The notes under the pieces are model-generated. The model did not search any database. It worked only from the letters and a program-made list of their open reading frames with translations, and had not been told where the DNA came from. This document shows positions 9,054-18,231 of a stretch of 20,434 nt of DNA, piece after piece (position 1 is the stretch's first letter; every line of letters begins with the position of its first letter). Position numbers and translations under genes: made by a program. The DNA comes from Lingula anatina (lineage: Eukaryota > Brachiopoda > Lingulata > Lingulida > Lingulidae), in the NCBI RefSeq assembly GCF_001039355.2, contig NW_019775788.1, forward strand, positions 22,300 through 42,733. Reading direction: 5' to 3'.

Positions 9054-9221
9054 CAGGGGAGGATTTAGACCGTCTTCTGGGTCTTCTGGAAGACGGTCAG
9101 ATATTCAACTTTACATTGTCAGCCATTTAATGTTTTCTGTCGGAAGACGGTCAAAAATGGAAGATGGATCAACAAAGATAATTTGGAAGACTGTCAGAAA
9201 ATTTCTCTGGATCCGTCCCTG
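9054..9221. mobile_element. non-autonomous DNA transposon with 5-bp TSD
   Basis: Ends CAGGGGAGGATTTAGA (9054) and, inverted, CAGGGACGGATCCAGAGA (9204-9221) resemble the CAGGGGCGGATCCAG-type ends common on animal DNA transposons. The element is flanked by the direct repeat TCAGG (9049-9053 and 9222-9226). Inside are a GACCGTCTTC/GAAGACGGTC hairpin (9068-9098) and further GGAAGACGGTCA copies at 9142 and 9185 (the last with one change). It has no coding capacity. The superfamily is not assigned with confidence. Confidence 0.7.
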
Positions 9222-9226
9222 TCAGG

Positions 9227-9567
9227 GAATTATATCGTAGATAGACGGGCATAGATATACTTCCATGATTAAGGGCTTCAAATAATCTCTATTCAGATTC
9301 TCTATTTTTTAAGTGTGTTCATGAAGCAACTGAATAACACACACAAAAAAAGTGAAATTCATGCCAGCAATGCACAGGGCAAACGCCAAAGATAACAACC
9401 GCAGAAAAAGCTTCCAACTCGAATGTTTTGCACACCTGCGTATATATATAAATATATTAGTTTGTGAAAAGGCCGCCTGGCAGTATATTCTTTTCCTACA
9501 TATATTGAAATGAAAAATCTAAATATTAACGGATTATTTTTGTTTGAATATTTTACATCTCGCCTGA
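9227..9567. other. intergenic region, no gene seen
   Basis: AT-rich flank upstream of the tRNA-Thr gene. A short TATATATA run is present near 9441. No open frame or repeat of note. Confidence 0.4.
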
Positions 9568-9640
9568 GCCTCTATAGCTCAGTGGTTAGAGCACTGGTCT
9601 TGTAAATCAGGGGTCCTGAGTTCGATCCTCACTAGGGGCT
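9568..9640 (+). tRNA. tRNA-Thr (anticodon TGT)
   Basis: A 73-base cloverleaf. The acceptor GCCTCTA pairs with TAGGGGC (one T-G pair), with discriminator T. The A box is TAGCTCAGTGG, the anticodon stem CTGGT/ATCAG encloses CTTGTAA with TGT at 9601-9603, and the T loop TTCGATC lies in the B box. A TTTTT terminator lies about 10 bases downstream. The outermost T-stem pair (9616/9632) is C-C, a mismatch against the usual G-C. Otherwise it is a standard animal tRNA-Thr. Confidence 0.94.
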
Positions 9641-9860
9641 ATCGTTAACTTTTTAAGGATCTCTCAGACTATTATGGATGGTCTCCAGTACGCAAATACC
9701 ACTTTTGGAAAAATGTATTTGAACAGCCTTGCACCACGGCATTCCCTCAATTCAAAACCTTTCAAGGCTTGGTGAGAAAATCTTGTATTATCAATTGTTT
9801 CATGTACAAATCAGTCATTTCCCTAGATACTACACCGTTCATGTGGCAGATATACCTCAA

Positions 9861-10178
9861 CCCCTCTCTCTGTTCCTCACACACTTGCACACATATCTTT
9901 TCTCTCACACACTCTCTCTATCACATATACAATATCTCTCTCTGTCTCTCTCACAGACACAAAACACTTTTCTCTTCATCTCTCACCCACCCACACACAC
10001 CCTCTCTCTCTTTCTCACGCGCACGCACACGCACACTCTCTCTCACTCACAAACAACACACATCGATTCACTCTCTGTCTCTCACATATACACAAACTTC
10101 TCTAGATCTCTCTTTCTCTCTCCCTCACACTCACTCTTTCTCCTTCTCTCTCGCTCTCTCTCTATCTCTCTTTCGCAC

Positions 10179-10215
<37 letters not shown>

Positions 10216-10253
10216 CACACACACACACGCGCGCGCGCGCATATACACACACA
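9861..10253. repeat. compound (CT)n/(CA)n microsatellite
   Basis: About 390 bases of interspersed CT, CA and CG dinucleotide runs, with pure stretches such as (CT)n near 10185-10212 and (CA)n(CG)n near 10214-10240. Long open frames here encode only Leu/Ser/His/Thr repeats and are artefacts. Confidence 0.95.
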
Positions 10254-10916
10254 GTTTCCTTCTATTTCACACAGGCAATACATGGCAGTGAAAATAAAAG
10301 ATAATGTATGAGAAGAGAACAGATTTCAGTCGCTTTTAAAAACGAATAACACGGTCTTCGGTTTGGTGTCATGCAAAGACATCCGTTAAAGAATTTTTTA
10401 CTTGTGGCTCATTGGCAGAGATTAACAATGAACAAGAACATATGTATATAATATGAACCATAAAGATAATATTAACAGTAATAAAGTATGCAAAGAAGCA
10501 GCGTGCGTTCACACAGATGAAGATCTTAACTGGTTTGGGTCCAAGTGACGTTAGCAGATGGCCATAGCAAATGTAAAGTTTTTAAAGTAGTTAAAATTGT
10601 CTACGGACATTGGAGTTCCATGTAAGCATCGTTCGTTTTTAAAGTTCTATTATTGTGAGTGGTGTATCCAGCCCTGAACATTGATCGAACTACAATGTAA
10701 CTTCCTCATCTAGACCCAAGAGTCCTACACAGCCTACTAATCTATTCTTAAACACAATTAACTCAACTATAGCTACCAACAAGCAGCGTTGGTATGATAT
10801 AAATATTTTGCACTTTTGCACCAAAATCACCCAAAAATTCGTAATGTGCACAACATAAAAGAAACAGGCAGAGAACAGGCTTGGTTTTCGGTTTTCAGTT
10901 CCCCTTTATAACCAGG
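10254..10916. other. intergenic region, no gene seen
   Basis: AT-rich sequence without recognisable exon, RNA gene or repeat. Confidence 0.4.
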
Positions 10917-11006
10917 GCCCCGTAACTCATACTCGCCCCATATAATACATTGTAGCCTCCAGGTAATATTGCTATTCGCAATACGCGATGTTTCGAGTTA
11001 CGGGGC
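10917..11006. mobile_element. small inverted-repeat element related to 7768..7915
   Basis: GCCCCGTAACTC (10917-10928) and its exact complement GAGTTACGGGGC (10995-11006) bound about 90 bases. The inner side TTTCGAGTTACGGGG matches the terminal motif TTTCGAGATACGGAG of the element at 7768, so both probably belong to one MITE family. No coding capacity. Confidence 0.6.
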
Positions 11007-11041
11007 TTGGGTCGCAGGTTTCAGTCTAAAACCATTCAGTC

Positions 11042-11094
11042 AAAAATAAAATAAAATAAAATAAAATAAAATAAAATAAAATAAATAATAATAA
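11042..11094. repeat. (AAAAT)n microsatellite
   Basis: About eight AAAAT units followed by AAT units. Confidence 0.95.
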
Positions 11095-11654
11095 CTGAAA
11101 CAAAATTAAAATCAATAAATAAATTGACCGATCAATCAAAAAACAGTTCTTGCCTTTTGCATCACAATTAATAAGCAGTATATCTAAGCCACGAACAAAT
11201 GATAACTTCAACTAAAATATATTAATCAGTTATGAGGGGCTTATTCCCTATGGTCCTCTTCTTGTTTTATAGTGAAAGGGGGACTTTCGTTCTGTGCAGC
11301 TACCTTACATTAATCCTAGCATTCAGATACCCTTCAAAACGTGGTGGTTCTTTCCATTACCTTTCCTTACGTCCATGTCACACAATATCACAACCACATA
11401 TTCAAACTAGATATTCAACAAGTAATATTCACGTATCACATCATTTTTTAAAGTCCGTGGTTTTTGTCTATGTGTCTCTGTAACGTATTTGGACTGACGT
11501 CCCTCTACACTCATCGCTATGCGCCCTGCGTTAGGTTCATGCTGTTGCGTATATATATATACGAGAGGATACCAGTAACAATATGTATGTGTTCAGTAAG
11601 TTTTTAAACCATTCATTGTGTGTGCATTGCTATCTGAGTCCAACAGTCGACGTG
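11095..11654. other. intergenic region, no gene seen
   Basis: AT-rich. It includes a 16-base palindrome CGTATATATATATACG (11548-11563). The 83-residue + strand open frame (11232-11483) has no start context, splice sites or domain that would support it. Confidence 0.4.
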
Positions 11655-11660
11655 TTTATT
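11655..11660 (-). terminator. candidate poly(A) signal of V8-like protease gene
   Basis: TTTATT on + reads AATAAA on -, 217 bases past the stop codon. It is the closest canonical hexamer I see. ATTAAA variants occur in the AT-rich palindromic stretch 11745-11776. Confidence 0.4.
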
Positions 11661-11744
11661 CTGCGTGCAGCCTTTGTGGAAGCGTAGATCTAACCGCTAA
11701 AAATGCAAACTATCTGTCCCTTTTCTAATCTGTAGCCCTGTCCA

Positions 11745-11776
11745 CGTTTAATCGATTCATCAATTAAACGTTTAAT
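11745..11776. repeat. CGTTTAAT palindromic cluster in 3'UTR
   Basis: CGTTTAAT (11745), ATTAAACG (11763) and an overlapping CGTTTAAT (11769) form alternative hairpins, including a perfect 14-base palindrome ATTAAACGTTTAAT. It lies in the presumed 3'UTR of the protease. Confidence 0.6.
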
Positions 11777-11876
11777 CAATTAAGTCTAATTAAATTACTC
11801 CAGATCCTTCTGTGTGATGTCGGGGGTCTTGAACATGTAGAGTAAGAGGCCAAAGCGTTGCCTAAAAGTTATCTAT

Positions 11877-12745
11877 TTACCATCTTTTGTACTCCTTAGC
11901 CCAGTCCAAAACCTGCTCAACGAATTCATAGTTAATTCTACGCGCCGCGTTGTAGGAGCCCACGCCGTAACCATGGATACCGATCATCATCCAATTATAT
12001 CGGCTCCAGGTCCACACCGGACTTCCGCTTTGGCCTCCTTTCGTGTCATTGTCATATTGGATCATCCTCTTCTGGCTATTTCTGATTTTACCGCCTGCTA
12101 TCCACATGGTGCCCGACGGTTTGTCGCCTGGGTAGCCGGCAATGGTCACCACGCGGTTCTGGAGATCGAAATCGGAGAGAATGTCGTAACCGAAGCCGAA
12201 GTCGGAATTGAAATAGCGCTGCGAGTCGGGGACGAAGATGACAGCGAAGTCTTCCATGGAGTCGTTGTACCGTACGAAAGCCTCTCGACATCGGAAATTT
12301 TCTCGCCCGACCGTGAATTGACCCGAAGGGGCCTTGTAGGAGTCCCGCATCGGGTAGACGGTGACGCTCGTGACGTATCCGCCCTCTTCTTTCATGTAGA
12401 GATTATGGGCACAGGTTAGAATAATGGCGGGCTGGCCAGGACCTAGCATCGTGCTGAAAGCGCCAGTGCCGATATAGTACTGCCCGCTGGCGGCGCGCAT
12501 TTTGAGATGGCAGATCCATTGGTACGGCTGGGAGGTGCATGGGCTTACACGGAGGCGTTCGTCCGTGGCGATGACGGATTCGGCCAGGAAGTTGGTCCTT
12601 GCGACCTCCCTCTCCATTTTCACTACTTCCTCTCTCGGGAAGATTTTCTCCATTGGGTACTCTGTTATGCCTTCTTCTAGCGGGACGATTTCGGGTTCTC
12701 CAAGGTCAAGGTCAGGCTTGTTGCATGGTGGCGATGAGGACGGGA
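11877..12745 (-). CDS. protease coding exon 2 (catalytic domain)
   Basis: Runs from the acceptor (TTTTTTTTTCAG|TCCCG on -) to TAA, and encodes the end of Ile100 through Trp388. It contains the entire catalytic triad. GC content is clearly higher than in the flanks. Confidence 0.92.
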
Positions 12746-13396
12746 CTGAAAAAAAAAGGAGAATTTAAATGCATTTAAAATTCTCTATTCAGCAAGTTAC
12801 CGATCGCAACATAGTAGAACCTGTAGCGTTAGATTTAAACAAAAAATATATATAATAATATATAATAACAAACATACCGGTATGCATGAAGCGCTTTCAA
12901 ACATCAGCCAAAACTAAATGCTCAGTTATCGAAAAAAATATATTCAGGGTTTCGTCTATTCCCTGTTTCAGAAATGTTTTGGCCCTTGCGATTAAAGACA
13001 AGTAACATGCCCATATTTTTCTCCTGCAAAACCCTCATATTTCAACGCTCCTTTCGAAAAGCTCCAGTCTAGAAAAATATTTTTCTCCAGAAACTTACTT
13101 TTTTTCACGCTTTTGCGACTCGTCGGCGGATGTCCGCCTTTGGTCACCGACCTCTCTTCTGTCGTTTTTATGATAGGGGCGCCATCGCCAGAGGAACTGT
13201 AGCTGCTTCGGATTGTGGTCGTCGTGATGGTAGTGCTGCCCTCAAACGGCGTGTTGAAAATCTCACCGTCGCCGTCTCCAGAAGAAGGCAGAGAGTGAGT
13301 ACGGATATTGGGTGGGATTTCTTCATCTGTGGCGCCATCTTGATTTCTGTGGTGATGGTGGTGCCCTTTTACGTGGTTTCCTGATTTTGTGGCCAT
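11877..13396 (-). CDS. V8/glutamyl-endopeptidase-like S1 serine protease (2 coding exons)
   Basis: Exons 13396-13099 and 12745-11877 join in phase 1 (codon A/TC) into 388 residues. Residues 1-130 form a low-complexity extension: HHHHH at 12-16, repeated SSGDG, Ser/Thr-rich 53-70, basic 92-99, then acidic 110-128. From about 156 the protein follows bacterial glutamyl endopeptidases (MEROPS S1B): SVIATDERLRV at the mature-type N-terminus, catalytic His213 in TCAHN, Asp265 in MEDFAV, GYPGDKP 303-309 followed by GTMW, Ser339 in GGQSGSP, and GIH with His357, the position that in V8-type enzymes helps bind Glu at P1. The His-Asp-Ser spacing (52, 74) fits S1B better than trypsin. No signal peptide is seen, which is odd for a family usually secreted. 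The start has A at -3 and G at +4. Activity and Glu specificity are inferred. The gene is animal-type (intron, UTR splice site), not a bacterial contaminant. Confidence 0.88.
12746..13098 (-). other. protease intron
   Basis: A 353-base GT-AG intron with donor GTAAGT and a long T-tract acceptor. It is AT-rich, with a (TA)n-like stretch and a 12-base palindrome CATACCGGTATG at 12873-12884. The reading frame stays open past the donor to 12992, but the joined phase and the consensus donor favour splicing. Confidence 0.8.
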
Positions 13397-13405
13397 AGTG
13401 CGTTA
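13099..13405 (-). CDS. protease coding exon 1 with 9-base 5'UTR
   Basis: Coding part 13396-13099 (99 codons plus one base), ending AAAAAAA|GTAAGT. The nine bases before the ATG follow TTGATTTATTTTCAG, a good 3' splice site, so the exon probably starts at 13405 and at least one non-coding exon lies further upstream (higher coordinates). Confidence 0.75.
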
Positions 13406-13407
13406 CT

Positions 13408-13996
13408 GAAAATAAATCAATAAATTAGATAATTTGTAAAAAACAAATACATAAAGCAAATTGGAATTATGTATAACGGAGAAAAAGGAAACAGTAGAAT
13501 AAAAAATAATACAGCCTACCATTAAAAGAACAAGTGCCTTGTGCTTCTGACATAAGAACAATCCACGAAATTCAGATTAAGCAAAATAAGGAAATGCATG
13601 TGGAATATTTTAAGGAGCGGCACATGAATCCACAAATTATCACGCTGATTATCAACAGGATTTAACAATGTCACAAAACCGGTTGAACAAGAACACCGTA
13701 GGGTATTTTGTATATGATATACCTTGTTTTTTAAAGGGAAATGGTTTTAGCTTTCCAGGAAAAATTGCCATATAAAGGTTGAACCCTCACTGTACGCCAA
13801 GACCGGCACGTACGCGAGGAATTTTTATATAAAAAAATTGTAAGTAATGGATATCTGAGCAAGGAGTCTACATGTATAATTACCACAATTACTTGTAAAA
13901 AAGCTACATAGGAATGGCAATATATCTCACAGATGCACTGTAAATCAAGTGCAGTTTCCGCTATTTCTAAGATTGAGTTCCCATAAACCCACTGCA
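13408..13996. other. upstream/5'UTR intron of protease, no feature seen
   Basis: AT-rich. If the 3' splice site at 13406 is real, this is intron. I could not place the first exon or promoter. Confidence 0.35.
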
Positions 13997-14169
13997 GTAG
14001 CAGGACCGATCTAACTCCGAGGGGATTCTCGTTAAACTGAATTCAGTTTAAGTGTCTTAAATGGCTGTCTCACCCACTGAAGCTGCTAGTGGGGTAATTA
14101 ACTTTCGTGCACGATTAAACTGAATGCAATTCATCCAGAATACCCTCTGAGATAGATCGATCCTGCTAG
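13997..14169. mobile_element. fold-back element with 55-bp inverted repeats
   Basis: Arms 13997-14051 and 14115-14169 match as inverted copies at about 45 of 55 positions around a 63-base centre. Outer ends read TAGCAGGA. The left arm ends in a perfect 20-base palindrome, TTAAACTGAATTCAGTTTAA (14032-14051). It has no coding capacity. The lower arm identity suggests it is older than the 7768 element. No clear target duplication. Confidence 0.7.
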
Positions 14170-16349
14170 TAAAATAGGGCTATAGGAATTGTCCCATAAT
14201 ATGTTCCACGTAGGGGAGAACGGGTTAAATGGTTATTAAACATACCGAGTCACCCAGATATTAGCATGACAAATAAACTCTGTGACACGATGCCATGCAC
14301 TCAGCCAAGTGATGCGACATGTGACGAACAATTCCACGTGCAGGTGATTCATATTTTCCGTTGGAAAAATCCGTCCTTACAGGATGTATGTTTCAGTGAA
14401 ACGAAAGTAGATTTTGTACTGAGATGAGTCTTTGAAATTGTAATAACAAACATGTACGTGTCACCTTTGAAAACAGGATATGGGGAATTTAATGGCCTTT
14501 ATATTCTTTTTTTAGTTGGAAACCTGGCTAAAAATTGATAAGACGGTTTCAAAGTATTTATGAGTTATCCATAAGGCCAACATTTTTTGGCACCAAAATA
14601 ATTCTTAGACACATAGTACAACATCAACATTAGCGTGTGAAATAATACTCGCCGCACAGACCCATCATGTCCATCGAAGCTGAGAAAATAATTTCAGCGC
14701 CAACACATTAAAATGAGCAAATGCTATTTAGACCGTGATTGGGACAGCTTGGGGTATAATATTGGATAACTCTCACGAAAAAAAAAGATGCAATATTTAT
14801 AGTTATTGGCTTATGCATGGATTTGATTTGTTGATTATTAAAAATGTCAAAACTTTAAAGGGCTACAGAGAGGACAGAGACTCTGTCGAAAGCTCGCTAG
14901 ATTAATATTTGTCTCGCGTGTTTAGAAATAACAGTCTTCATCTTTTGAAAGAAATTGTATTTTCTACTTTTGACCGTCCCAGCCGCAATGAAAATGCGCC
15001 TTACAATTTTTGACCTCAGACAAACTCTGTGACATTTCAACAATGACACCGGAGATAGGGGTGTGCAGATTATATACACCCAGGTATATGTAGGTTTATG
15101 CATGATGGAATTACCGCAAATGTCATAAATCATTTCTATGGACAATAAACAATATAGGCCCCACTCAGAATACGTCTTCGACAGGATGTGGGATACACTG
15201 TGTTTACGAGAAACTGGCCAAACGGATTTAACGCCGCGAAAAAAATAATAAAATATAGCTAAAATATTTTAAAAAGGAATAAATAAGTAAATTAACAAAT
15301 AAATAGTATTAGCTATAAATCAATGACTTTATTTGTGAAGCCCGTTAAGAGACTGCAATTCGCACACACAGACCGCCATAACGGTTGATTTATTACACGC
15401 CGTTTCTTATTTTATGAGTAATTTACTGCATTCCTGGTAGATATATCCACGGGTTATAGCACCAACCTCCCTCTGACTGCTTGCTGCTTTGGGAACAGTA
15501 CAAATAACGACCCATTAACAGTTCGGGGGTCATGAGCTATGTGGTCAGGCGAAGGATAAAATGGGGGAGAGGGGGGATATAAAATATATATGTCTGAAAC
15601 ATTACCAATATCCTTCTTGTTATTTACCAGTATATACTGTATAACAGGTGCAATTTTCCATTTCATTCAATGATTTATCTCTGGTCCATGCTGTAGATTA
15701 ATATTGTTATGTTGATCAAAAAGTTCGATATATTTTAGACTAATTGGTTATTTTTATACTTATTTTTAATAGGCCCCTACACTTGCGAACAAGATAACCA
15801 TGTGCAGGTCGTCTCTGGTTCCTAAAAGACACAAATGTAGAATTTATTCAAAATCATCCTGGATGGCGACATTTACCTGCACCTCCCAGTCAACGTTATC
15901 AGATTTCCTCAGGCTTCATATAAAACGTTCACTAGACAACATTTTTACATATTAAACCGCATTTTGTGTGATTTACAAGCGGTTAACCTGACTTTGTGAG
16001 CTGTGTGCCGGTATTATCTGTCTTAACTTGACTGTGGAAGACATTATCTTCATATGCAAATTGTTACTGTTTTCCACTTTTTATGTGGAGAAACAGAAGC
16101 CTACTTAGTACCATAAATTAGAAATTTAGGTTAATATAACATGTCAAACGTCACTCATCATACATGCACGATGTATTATGCAAATCAAATACAGGACACG
16201 TGAACATCCATAAAAGTGAAAACTTATTTTCACTGTATGTTTTTTTCCGGAAGTTACTCAAGCTGTCGGTCTATTTGCTGGACCTTGGTCACAACACTGT
16301 CCGTTAGATGTCACTGCAGTCATCCTAAACAGGTTTAATTTGCCGATGG
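14170..16349. other. long intergenic region, no gene seen
   Basis: About 2.2 kb of AT-rich sequence. Open frames at 14897-15145 and 15454-15666 on - have no domain or splice support. It could contain the protease's first non-coding exon, but nothing marks it. Confidence 0.4.
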
Positions 16350-16508
16350 GACAGGAATGATTATCCGCTAGAAACCGTAGTCCGCTTCCCCATTACGTTG
16401 TACAGGTGACATTCGTCCCATATACTAACCCCAATACTATGAGTAACCCTAACCTCTACTAATCATATGAGACCCCGGACTTCCATTCCTATGATAATCA
16501 TGCCTGTC
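16350..16508. repeat. inverted repeat pair
   Basis: GACAGGAATGATTATC (16350-16365) and, inverted, GACAGGCATGATTATC (16493-16508) match at 15 of 16 positions 127 bases apart. This is possibly the end of an old element. Nothing is coded between them. Confidence 0.45.
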
Positions 16509-16818
16509 TTCACAAAGGAACTTTCGTCCGAAATTTGTTTTTAACGTTTTGTATTCCCGTCACACCGGTTTAACTTTTGTTAGATTTTGATGCGAGGAAT
16601 GGAAGGAGTTGACCTTTCGACCTTTAATTTGCTACCGCAAGTGTCACCCGAACATTTCGTGTCCCCTGTGACACCTCATGTGGTGTACGAGGTCTGGTAC
16701 ATGTAAATAGACCGCAAACGTGATTAAATGTCAGATTCTTTATTATATCCTATGGCTGGTGACCTTGGGAACCCATACGGCTGGCCAGTTACTTATATCT
16801 TCATATTTATTTATAATG

Positions 16819-16987
16819 CAGGCCCGTAGCCAGGGGGGTTCGGGGGGGGTTCGAAAGAACCGCCCCTTTTGCTGGGAAAAGGACCACTCTGGGTAAAATT
16901 TGATCTAGGTACATGAAGTTTTCATGGGAAAAGGTCCACTTTTTCAGAAAACGAACCCCCCTTTTGAAATTTCTGGCTACGGGCCTG
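16819..16987. mobile_element. small DNA transposon with CAGGCCCGTAGCCAG ends
   Basis: The 15-base end CAGGCCCGTAGCCAG (16819-16833) is repeated exactly inverted at 16973-16987. Inside are a G-rich run, GTTCGAAAGAAC, and near-copies GAAAAGGACCACT and GAAAAGGTCCACT. TTAT flanks partly agree (TTATAATG on the left, TTATGTAT on the right), hinting at a decayed 8-bp target duplication. It is 169 bases with no coding capacity. Ends of this type are widespread in animal genomes; I leave the superfamily open. Confidence 0.75.
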
Positions 16988-17096
16988 TTATGTATAATGT
17001 ATTTTATTTATAAAGATTCGGTACTAGTCACAGAAAAAATGCATTTAACTCTTTATCTCGATACAGTTTAAATATGTATTTTTAATTTAAAAAAAA

Positions 17097-17115
17097 TATA
17101 TATATATATATATAT
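17097..17115. repeat. (TA)n microsatellite
   Basis: A short pure TA run after an A run. Confidence 0.9.
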
Positions 17116-17245
17116 TTTAGAGATAAAACTTTCATGCCTTAATACACATCTATTCATTCTTCTTAGTGACAGTGATAGCCGAACAGCACGTCTAGCTCGC
17201 ATACCTCCTTTCTAAAGAATATAAGATGACACAGCTTCAGTTGAA

Positions 17246-17730
17246 ATAATAATCAACCCCCCCCCCCCAACCTTCCAAGAATAATCCAAGTTAACAATTT
17301 ATCAAGGACTTTTTTAAAGTGATAAAATATTTTTAACAAATCAACGCCAATGAAAACCGAAACCCCGTTCCTCCGTTTGCGGGGGCAATAAAGAAAGAAC
17401 GTCGCCGGTTACGTTTGTGTAAACGATGACGTCATCGACATTCTTGCACAGTTTTTTGGTGACAGCTATAATGTTCCACACCNATAATAATCAATCCCCC
17501 CCCCAATCCTCCAATCCCCGATCCCAGAATAATCCAAGTTAACAATTTATCAAGGACTTTTTTAAAGTGATAAAATATTTTTAACAAATCAACGCCAATG
17601 AAAACCGAAACCCCGTTCCTCCGTTTGCGGGGGCAATAAAGAAAGAACGTCGCCGGTTACGTTTGTGTAAACGATGACGTCATCGACATTCTTGCACAGT
17701 TTTTGGGTGACAGCTATAATGTTCCACACC
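17246..17730. repeat. 248-bp direct duplication with an N at the junction
   Basis: Copies 17246-17482 and 17484-17730 are separated only by the single N at 17483. From 17278/17526 on they match at 204 of 205 positions. They differ mainly in the C-run near their starts. Each carries a 14-base palindrome CGATGACGTCATCG (17424-17437, 17672-17685) containing the CRE core TGACGTCA. An unmerged overlap of contig ends or two haplotypes is the likeliest cause. Confidence 0.9.
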
Positions 17731-18098
17731 TGCTGCAGATTCGTGTATGTTGTCACGTGAAACTACTGTTTGTATTAAAAAAACGCCACCTGGACAGAAA
17801 AAGGCTATTCTTGTTTCCTTTTGGAAATGAAGGTCATACGTGTACGTATATATATAGGAAAGCGTTTGCAGAGAATAGGTGCAGAAAGTATCCATTATTC
17901 CCTTGAAGTTTTTTTTTTCTTTTTTGCATTATTGAGAGAGGGAAATACGTTACGTAAGACGGTTATCTAACGTGCCAACGGAAACAACGAGATAACCTCT
18001 TTAGCAGAGGTAGTGATAAACATTGAAAAGATAGTACTGCAGGAGGACATGCAATCACTCCAGAGAATTAAAAATGATACGCTCAAGACAGTTCTACG
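17731..18098. other. intergenic region, no gene seen
   Basis: Short open frames on both strands (17680-17906) overlap the duplication edge and lack support. T-rich run near 17910. Confidence 0.4.
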
Positions 18099-18231
18099 CT
18101 ACCATCTACCAGGGCGACAGATTGATTTTTCACAAATATTCACAGATATGTCTCTACATAAATAGACAGTCATTTTGGTCTGGATTTTTCCGTTTTTTCC
18201 CTATATAATCTGCCACCCTGGTAGAGGGTAG
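18099..18231. mobile_element. inverted-repeat element abutting a tRNA-like sequence
   Basis: Arms 18099-18123 and 18207-18231 match inverted at 22 of 25 positions (core CTACCAGGG / CCCTGGTAG). TTCTA occurs just outside both ends. The right arm ends exactly where the tRNA-Thr-like segment ends, so both may be parts of one composite element (a SINE body or a MITE). Confidence 0.6.

Noticed and set aside
9729-10311. Two long + strand open frames (191 and 180 residues)
   Set aside because: They run through a CT/CA microsatellite and encode only Ser/Leu/His/Thr repeats in two frames at once.
11973-12419. 148-residue + strand open frame
   Set aside because: Antisense shadow of the protease exon, whose own frame shows clear family motifs.
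12992-13098. Extension of protease exon 1 past the GTAAGT donor
   Set aside because: It would end the protein before the catalytic domain; splicing gives an in-phase join to the V8-like exon.
13734-13830. GAGGGTTCAACC on - resembling a Pol III B box
   Set aside because: No A box at a workable distance and no cloverleaf could be folded.
16603-16693. Imperfect inverted pieces (TGTCAC/GTGACA, CACC/GGTG)
   Set aside because: Stems of 4-6 bases are expected by chance.
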